Below, in pieces: positions 11,860 through 23,328 of a stretch of DNA of 64,000 nucleotides. Each line of letters begins with the position of its first letter. Within the stretch, counting starts at the first letter, position 1. The position numbers were made by a program, and so were the translations under genes. Origin of the DNA: Silurus meridionalis (taxonomy: Eukaryota > Chordata > Actinopteri > Siluriformes > Siluridae); contig NC_060906.1 of NCBI RefSeq assembly GCF_014805685.1, forward strand, positions 8,943,346 to 9,007,345, written 5' to 3'. The notes beneath the pieces are model-generated. The model searched no databases. It was not told where the DNA came from and was given only the letters and a program-made list of their open reading frames with translations.

Positions 11860-12690
11860 TAAACATAACTTTGAAAAAACCCTTTCCAGCAATGTTAAGA
11901 GGGCTCAGAAAGAAGCACAATACAGCAATGGAAAAAAATTCCACAAGACATGAGAAAATAAGATATTGCTATAAATCAGACTGGAAAACCATTTCTAAAG
12001 CTTTGGGATTCCAGCAAAACCACAGTAAGAGGCATTATCTTCAAATAGAGAAAACTTAGAAAAACAGTGGTGAAAATTCCCAGATGTGGCCAGCCTACCA
12101 AAAAAAAATTCATCCATAAATATCTTGACTCACCCAAAAAAGTCTGAGGAAATCTGTGTATATATCTGTGTATAAATATCTGAGAAACTACAGACTTAAA
12201 CGGCTGCAACGTGCTCACGTTAATGATTACACTTTTGACCATTCAGACTGGGCAAAATGTGATATCTATAGAAAAGTTGCAATTAAAACTTAGTTTTACA
12301 TCATAAAGCTAACACAGTATTCCACAATAAGATCATCGCACCAGTCACACATGGTGGTGGTAGAATGATGGTAAGGGAAATACTGTGCCACTTTAGGGCC
12401 TGAGCGGCTTGCCATAAGTGGCAGAAATATGAATTTTGAGAATTCTCTTTACCAGAAAATCTTAAGGGAAGCTGTCCAGTCATTAGCCTCTGATCTTAAA
12501 CTCATAGCACAAACATGGTTCAAAAGAGTGGCCAGGTCTGGACTTGAACCCTATTAAGATGCAGAGGCAGGAGCTCAAAAGGGCAGTTCATGCTCAAAAG
12601 CCCTATGGCTGAATTAATCACAACGACATGAAAGATTTCCAGCTATCGAATTCTTTTAGTTGCTGCCCAAGGTGGCACGATCAGTTAAGT
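11860..12690 (+). pseudogene. Degraded Tc1-like transposon remnant
   Basis: Recognised from scattered similarity at the DNA level, not from an open frame. A 'catggtggtggtagaatgatgg' block (12350-12372) recalls the Gly-rich segment of Tc1-like transposases. A later 'gtctggacttgaaccctatt' block (12536-12556) recalls the P-D-L-N-P-I region near the last catalytic residue. Stops and frame changes are frequent, so it is long dead. The family assignment is inference. Confidence 0.5.
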
Positions 12691-12886
12691 TGATGGGGGC
12701 AATTACCTACACCCCTTCACCCCCTACTCCAAAAAATCCCCAAACACACACAATCTAAATGTCACACCGAACACTTTTACACACATCTGTCTTTATTTAT
12801 AAGACTCCAGCCACAACCTTATGAGAAGCCATGAGAAAGGATCACTTCAAAACAAACCAACTAATACACCAACCCACAGCAGCGAC

Positions 12887-12890
<4 letters not shown>

Positions 12891-12917
<27 letters not shown>

Positions 12918-12918
12918 G
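12891..12918. repeat. (CA)n microsatellite
   Basis: About 13 CA dinucleotides. Confidence 0.9.
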
Positions 12919-13496
12919 GCATGTCTCACACAACCACATATGAAAATACTGAGAAAACCTCTACTGTACAAACTAAATAAGTATGACTGCTCTCACAGTG
13001 GTAGTAAAAATGCCAGCACTCTACCAGGTCAGGAAGAACAATTCTCCATTTAGCAGTCTGACGTGTGAGGTCTTCCAGTGCAAGTCAAACCCAGTGACCA
13101 CCCATACCACCCCAAACACACACACACTTATATACAGACACACACCGTGCCAACCGAGCGCCTTAAACCTACAGCTACTGTAACGCACTCCAGTATTACA
13201 AAGGTAAATAACCTACAATCAGGAAAGCCAGATTAGCCAGACCTGCTATTAGAATCCAAGAATAAAATCTTTTTTATAAATATTATATAGACTTGCTCCT
13301 TATGGATGGCCAGAATAACACAAAAGGAGTAATTAAACGTATGGAAGCGCAGAACTGAATATGGGTGAGGCCCACCATAATAACAGCAAAGGAAGGAAAG
13401 CCTAAGCATGTACAATCCGTAGGTCTCATTTATCAACATGTATATGTTTCCATTAAAATATGATTTATCATGTTTTGCATGCGTGTGAGGATGTGA

Positions 13497-13620
13497 TTAT
13501 ATGGTCAATTGTTTGTGGACACCTGACCATGGACTCTTATGTGCTTTTTTAAACATCTTTTTCCACATTTAGTCCCCGTAACAACCTCCAAACTTCTGAC
13601 TTGGAATTACTTTTATCACT
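13497..13620 (+). repeat. Interspersed repeat family D, fragment
   Basis: A 'ttgtttgtggacacctgacc' end followed by 'catctttttccacatttagtcccc', the 5' part of the family seen more completely at 57098-57526. It is truncated where the TG-rich minisatellite begins. Confidence 0.55.
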
Positions 13621-13709
13621 CTTCCTCACGTCCTTGCCATGTCAAAACACTATTGCGCATGCACTTAATGCTTAATTGTTGATGCACAAAAGCTTAAACA
13701 AGATTGTAT

Positions 13710-14850
13710 AGAAGGTGTGTGCTAGTGTGTGTCGAGTCCCATGTCATGTTCGAGTAGTTCAGTGTGTGATAGTGTGATATTGTGTAAGGATGTGTTAGTG
13801 TGTAAGAGTGTTCTGGTGTGTGTTATTGTGTGAGGATGTGTAAGTGTGTTCTAGTGTGTGTTATTGTGTAAGAGTGTGTGATAGTGTGTGTGTGTGTGTT
13901 AGTGTGTAAGAGTGTTCTGGTGTGTGTTGTGTAAGGATGTGTTATTGTGTAAGAGTGTTCTAGTGCATGATAGTATGTGTTATTGTGTAAGGATGTGTTA
14001 GTGTGTATGAGTGTTCTAGTGTGTGTTATTGTGTAAGGATGTGTTAGTGTGTAAGGAGTGTTCTAGTGTGTGTTATTGTGTAAGGATGTGTTAGTGTGTA
14101 TGAGTGTTCTAGTGTGTAATAGTGTGTTATTGTGTAAGGATGTGTTATTGTGTAAGAGTGTTCTAGTGCATGATAGTGTGTGTTATTGTGTAAGGATGTG
14201 TTAGTGTGTATGAGTGTTCTAGTGTGTGTTATTGTGTAAGGATGTGTTAGTGTGTATGAGTGTTCTAGTGTGTGTTATTGTGTAAGGATGTGTTAGTGTG
14301 TAAGAGTGTTTTTGTGCGTGATAGCGTGTTACTGTGTAAGGATGTGTTAGTGTGTAAGAGTGTGTGATAGTGTGTGTTACTGTGTAAGGATGTGTTAGTG
14401 TGTAAGAGTGTGTGATAGTTGTGGCATTGTGTAAGAGTGTGTTAAAGTGTGATAAAGTTTTCTAGTGTGTGATAGTGTGTGTGTCGAATTCCATTTTGTG
14501 TTTGTGTGTAAATGTGTTAACGTCGTTAGGTTGTATGAGTGTTCTAGTGTGGGATTGTGTATGTTATTGTGTGAGAGTGTGTTGGAGTGTTCTAGTGTGT
14601 GACAGTGTGTGTGTGTGTGTGTTAGTGTGTCGAGTTCCATTTTGTGTTACTGTGTGTAAATGTGTTAACGTGTGTTAGTGTGTATGAGTGTTCTAGTGTG
14701 GGATTGTGTATGTTATTGTGTGAGAGTATGTTGGAGTGTTCTAGTGTGTGACAGTGTGTGTGTTAGTGTGTCGAATTCCAATTTGTGTTAGTGTGTAGAA
14801 GAGAGTTCTAGTGTGTGATTGTGTATGTTATTGTGTAAGAGTATGAAGAT
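13710..14850. repeat. TG-rich minisatellite, ~50-bp composite unit
   Basis: Over 1.1 kb of repeated modules such as 'tgttattgtgtaaggatgtg', 'ttagtgtgtatgagtgttct' and 'agtgtgtgttattgtg'. The higher-order unit is roughly 45-60 bp and degrades at the right end, where a longer variant containing 'tgtcgaattccattttgtg' recurs at 14484, 14626 and 14767. Confidence 0.9.
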
Positions 14851-14861
14851 ATGCTTTTCAT

Positions 14862-15087
14862 TCGGTTGGAGTGGAAGATCTGCTATAGAGCTATAATCAC
14901 TATCGAACACCTTTGGGATGAATGTGAACGCTGACTGCACCCCAGACCTCCTCACCTCACCTACATCACTACCTGGCTTTACTTACACCCTTGTGACTGA
15001 ATGAATCTCCAGAAATCTCCACAAGCACACTCCAAAATCTAGTAGAACATCTTCCCCAAAGAGTGAAGGTTATTATAACTGTAACTG
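14862..15087 (-). repeat. Interspersed repeat family D, inverted fragment
   Basis: Reverse orientation of the segment 'gatgttccactagatttt', 'gagtgtgcttgtggagattt', 'cctggggtgcagtcagcgtt' seen at 53635-53900 and 57098-57526. With 13497-13620 it brackets the TG-rich minisatellite in opposite orientation. Confidence 0.65.
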
Positions 15088-15840
15088 TGGTGAAATGTGG
15101 AAATGTTATGGTCAGGTGTACACAAACCAGTGTATGTGCATCCTGTGACAGAAATTGAAACACAATATGTTTTAATCGTCTTTGCTCTAAACACTGATTG
15201 ATGTCAATTTCCCACACTGAAGATGGTCAAGGTGTCAAAGAAAAGATACCAAAAGAATCAGAGTAAAGGTCTGCTGCACTGGTAGTGGCCTGGTTCTCTT
15301 CTGAAAAACTGAAAGAGTTGCACCTCCCGCTGAGCTTAAAGAGGAGAAAAGCCAAGCCACCCAGAGAGAGATTTTTCCCCCACTCAAACCACATGAGAGG
15401 GAACAGGAGGAGGAGAGGAACAGATGACAAGACCCGCCTGAGTGTAGAGAACATGGGTACTGGAGCTGGACCACATACACGGGTCTGAGACCTTGTTTCA
15501 AAGGAAGTGAGGACCTACAGTGGAGAAACTGCAAAACTTAGTTCAGTCCAGGATGTTGCTCTGATTAAACTTTGGCCACATTTTCATCATATGAAGTCAT
15601 TCTGTTTGGACATTTTTTATATTAATTATTTACTCTCTTTATAGTGCAGATGACACTCTCCCTGACTGACGCATGAGCAAACCAATAATGACCCAGAGTG
15701 TGCCGTTCTTTCTTCCTACTCTGACAAAGTGGAGGTTTGGGTGACCAGATGCAGAAAAAACATAAAAAAACAAACGTGGAATGACAATAAAGGCCTATTT
15801 TTATTAAACGAGTAAGAAGCACTTTTATAAACTTTAATTT

Positions 15841-15915
15841 ATAATCCCCATTAGCGGTTATAGTAACTTTACTCTTTTGGGAAGATGTTCCACTAGATTT
15901 TGGAGTGTGCTTGTA
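15841..15915 (+). repeat. Interspersed repeat family D, short fragment
   Basis: Contains 'gggaagatgttccactagat' and 'ttggagtgtgcttgt', identical to other family D copies. It ends in an AT run. Confidence 0.6.
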
Positions 15916-16660
15916 ATAATATATATATTATTAAAATTGTAAACTGAGTAAAACCAGGGGTCTTTAAAAAAAAAAAAAAAGTACCTAAAGTTAGCACTGT
16001 GGCTGGTCACTCCGTGTCGGAAATACAATTTGTTTTACGCATGCATGAAAACGATAAAGAATCCATAGCGCTAACATTAGCCGCCAACCAGTAAGAGGCT
16101 AGCAGCTAAGGCTAAGAAATTCTTTAGCATTTTATGTCCAGCTTCAAGAATTTCTCTTAAAAGGAGAAAATCCTGACAATTCCACATTTCGAGGGAGTGA
16201 ATGAATGACGGATAGAAGGAATAAAAACATTTGTGAAAGTATGCTGCAAAAAGTACATATCTTTAGAAAAATTAAATGTACCATACACTCATACACACAC
16301 ACTTACATACACATGTTCATGTATTATCCAAATAAGGTCTAACAGATAAACTATTCAATTACATTTTTCCAATTAATTAATTTAATTTAATCAATTTAAT
16401 TTGTGCCATTTTAATTGATTACTCAAGTTAATCAATGTAATAAAACATGTATTGCATTTATTAGATTTATTCCATTAAATTCTTTTATAAAATATTATTA
16501 TTTTATATTATTTAACAAAGCAGGCATTTTATTTAAAAAATTTTTAAATTTAAAATGTTGATAGTCACAGATGTTAATAATAATAAACTGAAAAAGAAAT
16601 GAAAAAAGAAAAAATGACCAGCAGTGATAAATCGTGTTTATTAAAAAAAAAAAAAACGGT

Positions 16661-16842
16661 ACTGGGGCATTGCCATGCTGGAACAGGTTTGGGTCTCAGA
16701 GTTCAAGTGTAGGGAAAATTTCATGTTTCCTTATCCATCCTATACAGTTGTGTGCCTCTAACTTTGTGGTAACCGTTTTGAAAAGAACCACATACTCTGG
16801 GAAAAATCAGTCACCCTAACACTTTGTCCATATAGTGTATAT
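16661..16842 (+). repeat. Interspersed repeat family D, 3' half
   Basis: Carries 'ggaacaggtttgggtctcag', 'ctaactttgtggtaaccgtt' and the terminal 'tttgtccatatagtgtat' block shared with copies at 28395-28751, 41310-41612 and 57098-57526. Confidence 0.65.
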
Positions 16843-17051
16843 TGTTGGCAAAGCATTCAAAAGTCCAGTATGATTTCTAGAGGACAGCAAAGGTTTTCTA
16901 TAGAGTGGCCAAACATGCACCTGATTTAAGAGAATGCTGACTCAGTGCTTTGATGACAGGCTTCAATGTTTCACAGCTATTAGATGAAAATCAGATTTGG
17001 CCCCCACGATTGATTCGTCAAAGGAAGCAACTGTCAGTTTATAAATGACCA

Positions 17052-17440
17052 TACTAAAGGTCAACCGATTTTACAGATACCGATAGCTAGTTTGAATCGT
17101 ACTTGCCGGTAACCAAATAATCAATGGTTAGTTTGTTTTTAAATGCTGGATAAAGAAAAAAATGTAAAAAACATATAGCATGTAAAATAATACTGAACTT
17201 TTAAGACATTTATTTAAACTGGAACAAAAATTAACACATTAAAAGCACTCATCCAAAATTAATAGAAAAAAAGCATTACAAACAAACAGCAAATGACGCT
17301 AGTGATCCGCCTCTAGAGGCCGCTCTCGTACTGTATAATAAACCTGGAAAAACTATCTGTATGGATTTTTGCAGATTGTTTTAGCAATCAGCTATCGGTG
17401 CTAATTGATTGTCAAAACTAATGAATCGGTTGACCTCTAT
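17052..17440 (+). mobile_element. Non-autonomous hAT-like MITE, family B (best ends)
   Basis: The terminal inverted repeat is clear: left TAAAGGTCAACCGATT, right AATCGGTTGACCTCTA. The flanks gaccatac and taccatcc match at 6 of 8 positions. The interior again has 'cctctagaggccgctctcgt' and 'tgtatggatttttgcagatt'. About 390 bp, no protein. Confidence 0.75.
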
Positions 17441-20400
17441 ACCATCCTGTTTATTTCAAAGATGTGGGATGAGGAACAAAGAACTAGAATGCTGTTTGTT
17501 ACAAGCATCTTGTAATACTCAGTCAAATCACTCTTTACATGGAGCTGCTGGAATTTACATGGCAGAAACAATGTTTGTTTGCAAAATATGCAGAGATTAA
17601 CTGGGCAATGCTGGTTGCTTGTTCATTAACTAGTCCAAACAGGAAACCCTGTAGCAACCCCCAAATATGAACAGGACAACCCTACAGCCTTGCTGACATG
17701 ACCAGCGTGTGCAAAATAGACCATAATTTCACTACATCATTCTCTGAAGATAATAAAGCAGTCTATTCGTCAAAAAAGATCACTTACGTAAGGTCATGTA
17801 CACTTATCAAGCCCACACTCCTACCTCTGAATAAGGAGATTTGTTCTCATCATGAATCACAATAGGATACAAGGCTTAGAACTGTAATAGTTGAAGGTCA
17901 TGTTTGGCACTAGAACATAGGATTTAAAACCACATAAGCACTACAGAGAGTTGACTTTGACAGCAAAATGGATATAGACTAGAATGGAAATTAAGCACTC
18001 CCATGCTCCAGACAAGCCCTTTCTTTCGGTAACACTGGAAGGATCACCAAATAGCGTTAGTTTTAAAACAGCGAATTGGAAATAGACAACCGGGATGAAC
18101 TTGTTTCCAACACTAAGAGAAACTGAAGAAAGAAAGGTCTATTTTGTGCAGTAGCTGCAATGGTAATATGGTCAAGACCTGGCAACCCTTCACACTATTG
18201 CAGTGTAACTGTAGTAAAACCAGTAGAAATACGTTTAAGTTGTTTATATAATTCAATGCGAACTACAGATCTCATCGTCCCTGACTCTTCACGGTAATCA
18301 TGTATTTTTATTTAAGGTTTGTCTTTGGTAGCACTTCGGTAGAGGATCTATCTCTGATTCATAACCTGGTGGTTACATGTTGCCAAGAGTCTGAATAGAT
18401 TACAAACACTCTCAATATAAAGTTTTGTTTATTCTCCTTTTATAGCATTGGATGTTTTTAAAAATAGAAACCTGAGACACATTTTTTAGACAGGGCTTAT
18501 TCTTGCTATATTGAGACACCACCATTTCATATCATATCAAAATTCGAATGTTTTTGTATTCTTCATCTGCGTGCACGCCTACAAGGTCTATCATCTACAG
18601 AATTAACCCAAAACTGTTGCTGGTCCTGTTGCATCACCAGCTTTATTCCATCTGGGCCACAGTCTGCTCTTGTTTATAGCCTTGCAATTCTCGGCGGCGT
18701 GGTTTTGCTTAATGCTATGGTGCTACTGCGATGTAGTAATAATGACCGTGATCATTAGTTGGGATGTGGTGCTCATATACGTTTAACACGTGTGGTTTTG
18801 TCTCTGTTGTGTGTTTTTAATGTGATGACTGACAATTTCACCAAGGACGTCAAAAGTCTCACGTTTTATCATTCCTGCAAATCTGCATTTTCTTAAAGTA
18901 ACACTGTGTTCAGCAGAAACTCAAAGCTTCAAACCTCCTACTATGAAGAACAAAAAGAATTCCTGCTGAGGAACTCAGAAAGATCTTCTTAATCTTGAGT
19001 CTCAGAAAATTACGATTGCAAAGTGGGGCTTGAATTGGAGGCATGATGCATTGTGACACAATACATTGCAAAGCAAAAGTTTTCCCAGGTGCATCATGGG
19101 GTAGAGGAAATCAGCATTCTGTTACTGATTCATCGTATGCAATTGCATTGTTTGACCACCAGAGGTTCCAATCAATAATGTTAAAATAGATCGAGCTTTT
19201 GATGCACATGAGACACATTATAACAGTTGTTCTTCAGCAGCTTTCAAATGACACACTAATCCAATCTACAATGAAATACACGGGCAGTTTAGCCAACTTT
19301 GGAGCTCTGTTTCAAGCAAAAATTTATATAAGATTAGAAAAATTTGCTTATTCGGTCAGATTTTGGGGAGAATCGATAATTTAATTTATTTATTTTTAAG
19401 ATATGGTGAACCTGTAGTAAATATTGTTTGCTAGGGGTGAGTGCAAATATTTGAAGATTGGATGCTTTCGAGAGGAGAAGCCTGATATGACTTTGGATCT
19501 TACAGTCGAATCTTCGCAGAGGCGATATGAATCGAGGATCGTGCCATTTTGGTTCATTGGGGGGTGTTCACTGTCTGATTTCACATAGATCTACCGGTTT
19601 TCTCCAAATTTGTGAATATACAACCTATTTTTATAATGTTTTGATAAATTTCACTTTTCATGATCCGTGACCGACACAGTAGCATCTCGACGGCAGAGAT
19701 TTATATAGTTGACAATGTCTGGGACGCTCTGTAACGTTATATTCTGTTCTTATTTAATCCTGTACATGAATTTTCGATCGTTTTTTGCCGCATCCGATGT
19801 TGCACTGTGTTTGAAGCGTGCTCGCACAGGCAATTTAGCCGATTTAATTTTTCCCGGCTTATTGAGCCAAAATGTTTTCATACATTTTCTTCTATATCTT
19901 TACGTGATGTTCTGTACATCGAGGCTTTAAAACGGTATGAGGAATCGTTTTTACGACTTTCTGTTGTCGTCAACAAAAATATGGGAACAACTTTTATATA
20001 GTTCATTTGAACTGTATAGAATCACATAAAAAAATATATTAAAAAAATCAGTTTAGTTCTGTTAAAAAAATCTAATCATGAAGCCTGTATCAACAACCAA
20101 ATCCCTAAGGTACACAGTTGAACAGGAGACTAATCAGAGAGTAAAAGTTCTAATGCCACTAGTCTTATCTGTTCGATCCTGAGCCTGTGCTTGTGCTTGA
20201 ATATATTAACCCTCCTGTCCAAACCTCAGATCCAAGAGACTTCTTTCCTCAGTGAATTATAAACTTGAACGTCCTTGTCCATTAAGTCAGCCCTAATAAT
20301 GCACAAAAACTGCAATGTCTGCTCTCTCTCAAGTGTTTTTACTTCCCTGTCTAAAAATCTTAAGGGTTGACCACAAAAAAGCTTTGACTCGCATAAACCA

Positions 20401-20499
20401 TGTTTTTATAATGACACAACTAGTTAAAGAGGCAAAAAAGCAAAACCGAGTTCAAATGCAGGGCAATGAGGTTATTGCCTTGAAGAAGAAGAAGAAAAA

Positions 20500-21435
20500 A
20501 AGAAAAAAACTACTTACAACGACGATTTGTTATTCTAAAATATCTCCACAGACGTGTTAGATAACAGAGAACAGCAGAATCACTGAAGGAAACAGAAACA
20601 CGGGGTCATTACCACATCTGTCCACTAGGAATGTGACCTCAGCCAATCAGCATCGTGTTATTGTTTTAATACAAATAGAGGAATTGATGATGACGGGAGT
20701 ATTAGTGGAGCAGTATTCCGAGCACAGGGCTGGTTTTGTGCATCTGGGTGTGCAGAATCTGCCAAAACTCACATAGGAAACTCCCAAACTCCTTTAATTC
20801 AAACTCAAGTGCTTCCTTCGCGTTTAAAAACGACAATTCGGGTTACGTTTGAAGCGTTCATAGCTGCAACATGTACACGCGCGAGCAGCATCGGCCCATA
20901 CAGTAGCACCGACTCTTCTTGAATGCTCCATAATTTGTCCTACAAATTTGAATAACCTTATGAGACTTAATTACAAGGTTAAATCACAAAATGTAGCTTT
21001 GGAGTTAAGCCTGACCCATGCCTGGAAAGCTGACCTGAAACCTGAAACAAAATAAGAGGCAAAATACAGACTAGGGAAATGAGTAGGATAGGGAAAGGAG
21101 TTGTTCTTCTGATAAATATATATATCATATGTTCTTCTGCAAATTAGCACCAGCAGCAGGATCAAAAGCTCCACTGCTCCCTGGACCATCAGGTCGCACA
21201 CTAACACATAGCTTCTCCCCCAAAGCTATTGATGGCACCACCATCCCCATCCCTATTACCCTAGTAATTCCACCAAATCCCTCATAGCTGCTAAGGACTA
21301 TTTTACAACAAGCTACTTTCCCTTGTACAAAGCCTCTAAAGTTCTTTAAGTTATTACTGTAAATTGACTCTACACTTGGTGTCTCAGTGTTATATATTAA
21401 TATTATGTCATTAGTATTAGTGTGGATGTCCTTAC
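20500..21435 (-). other. SCFD2: SCFD2 intron 2, segment next to exon 2
   Basis: Looks unique and moderately GC-balanced, without an obvious repeat. No exon recognised. The open frame at 21125-21469 on the minus strand overlaps exon 2 only through intron read-through and is not coding upstream of it. Confidence 0.4.
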
Positions 21436-21604
21436 TGAGTCTGTCCCAAGCAGCCAGGTGCCAGGACACCCTGGTCCTCAGGTGTGTGCTGAAGATGGGT
21501 CAGCTCCAGCATGTCTACTTGAACGTCCGTCACGTGACCCGGCAACGGCGGCAAAACGGACAAGATCTTCTCCACCAGATTGTCGCCGTGATGCCCAACA
21601 GCTC
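21436..21604 (-). CDS. SCFD2: SCFD2 coding exon 2
   Basis: After an acceptor TTCCCACAG the minus strand reads G|AVGHHGDNLVEKILSVLP, then PLPGHVTDVQVDMLEL and ends APGCLGQT(Q). The AVGHHGDNL motif is the signature continuation of D-R-T-L-D-L-T-G in vertebrate SCFD2. The exon is 169 nt, begins by completing the Gly codon split by exon 1 and ends in phase 2 at CA|GTAAGG. SCFD2 belongs to the Sec1/Munc18 superfamily, cytosolic proteins that bind SNAREs during vesicle docking; its own partners are poorly known. Confidence 0.95.
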
Positions 21605-21960
21605 CTGTGGGAAGGAACATTATTTACCATTAGACTCACTTCCATAATGGCTTTTAGTACTAAACTCCAGTGTCACCAAACCAGAGAAACCTTACTGGAC
21701 AATCTTACTGGAATTAAGATGATTCATTATGTCCTAATGGTCTCTAATTGTGTCCAGTAGCTACCAACATGTGAGCTATGAGATGTCGACGATGTTCTGT
21801 TGCTCTATAATGGTATCCACTAGACACACCATCAATGTAAAGCAATAAATGACCAGTAAAGACCTAGAGAGAGACCATTACAATTTCCATTATAACTTTT
21901 ACAGCTTCTTTGAGGGTTTCCTTTTCCGGCTTGCTGAACATCCCTTTGCTCTTTTATTGA

Positions 21961-22105
21961 TTCCCACATTTTCAGAAAGGCTTTTCACCAGATTTTAGCT
22001 CATAGCTGTGAGAACTTGTGCTCATTCAACACATGATGGTGGGAAGACCTGAGGGGGTTCAACAGTCAGTGTTCCAATTCAGTCCAAAGGTGTTCAGTGA
22101 GGTTG
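21961..22105 (+). repeat. Interspersed repeat family D, diverged copy
   Basis: Blocks such as 'agaacttgtgctcattcaac', 'gggaagacctgagg' and 'ccaaaggtgttcagtgaggt' align in order with the family D copy at 57098-57526, with many substitutions. The extension to 22690-22830 ('ggccacaaacctgtttcagc') probably belongs to the same old element. Confidence 0.5.
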
Positions 22106-22501
22106 GGTTATGTCGCTTCCTGGCACGTTTCTGAGAAATGAGAGGAAACTCATGCAGACGTGAGGAGAATATTCAAACGCCATTCACAGACAGAAACGAC
22201 ATTTTCATAGTTCTATAAACAAGATCACATCGCTACTCTGAGCTGTCCTGTTTTACAGCAACGTCTTTTGCAGTGCACTGTGGGAATTTATGGTTAATAT
22301 ATATATGATATTCGCCATCACATCATTCGAAATGACCGACTGATAGAGCAGCCTTGAAATATCCAAGATGGCTGCCTCAGTGTGGAGCTCCCTAATGGTT
22401 TTTATTTTGTCATACATGTATTGTCATTTATGTTCACCATGTATGACCTGTTGAAGATTCTGCATGTCATTATGGATCTATATTATGTATAAATCCTTCT
22501 T

Positions 22502-22506
<5 letters not shown>

Positions 22507-22557
<51 letters not shown>
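22507..22557. repeat. (AT)n microsatellite
   Basis: About 25 AT dinucleotides, self-complementary and able to extrude as a cruciform. Confidence 0.95.
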
Positions 22558-22563
<6 letters not shown>

Positions 22564-23172
22564 TTCTTGTACTTAGAAACTTGGTCACCAAAACCGATAT
22601 GTCTGTGTGAGCACAATTTTTTTTCTCACAGGACAGACGAATCAGAAAACGACGTGAGGAAACTCATAGGTGTCTGTATGCACTTTTAACATTCTGAATG
22701 GCCATAAGTTTGTGGACAGCTGACCCATTCAGACAAATTTTCCAAAAGCTTTGGCCACAAACCTGTTTCAGCTTGTCAAGGATTCTGAAAAAACATGAAC
22801 GTCCAACACAAAGCCCTTGAACACCTCAACTGAACCCTAGAACGATTCTTTAAACATGACTAATGCTCCTGTAGCTGAATGATCACAAATTCTCACGTCC
22901 ATTCGCCAAGATCTAGTGAAAAGGCTTTGCGTACAGTGAAGGTGCGCTTGTTCTGAAGCTCTGCGGTCGCTATAGACTAATAGAGCATCTTTGGAGGCTT
23001 GTAGATAACCTGTTGGTAATGACTGGACACCAAATAAAGTCATTGAGATTCCAGTAAGTTTCTCCAGATGGTTTCTTTGGTCTGGTTGATAACGATTTAA
23101 TGTCTCTCTGATGGTTTGGGATAGGAGCTGGTTCATTTCTTTTTTTTTTCTCAGGGTTTTTGTTAAGCATGG

Positions 23173-23174
<2 letters not shown>

Positions 23175-23228
<54 letters not shown>
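23175..23228. repeat. (TG)n microsatellite
   Basis: About 26 TG dinucleotides on the plus strand, so CA in the SCFD2 transcript. Confidence 0.95.
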
Positions 23229-23231
<3 letters not shown>

Positions 23232-23328
23232 TGTTGGGGAGGTTTTCACAAACTCTTGTGCGTATAGTGAGTGCTTGTTATTACTGAGGATTTTGGAGAC
23301 AGACAGCTGATGCACTGTAGTACCCGAC

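Larger units (their letters stand above)
2765..21435 (-). other. SCFD2: SCFD2 intron 2 (18.7 kb, repeat-rich)
   Basis: No additional exon was recognised. The intron contains a nested hAT-like/SINE insertion (3740-4370), CA/TG tracts (4944-5012, 5350-5399, 5670-5706), two hAT-like MITEs (6281-6662, 17052-17440), a nested hAT/RTE composite (7143-7932), an AAGAC/AAGGA array (9010-9740), a Tc1-like remnant (11860-12690), a TG-rich minisatellite (13710-14850) and several copies of a 'tatagtgtat'-ended repeat. Nothing was recognised in about 17600-20900, except that 19430-20000 begins with a 'ctaggggtgagtgcaaat' block that resembles a hAT end without a confirmed partner. Confidence 0.75.
21605..23328 (-). 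other. SCFD2: SCFD2 intron 1
   Basis: A 1.7-kb intron. It contains family D repeat traces (21961-22105 and 22690-22830), an AT tract (22507-22557) and a TG tract (23175-23228) about 100 bp inside the donor of exon 1. No additional exon seen. Confidence 0.8.

Noticed and set aside
19430..20000. Possible hAT element start 'ctaggggtgagtgcaaat'
   Set aside because: No matching inverted end or target duplication could be found by eye.
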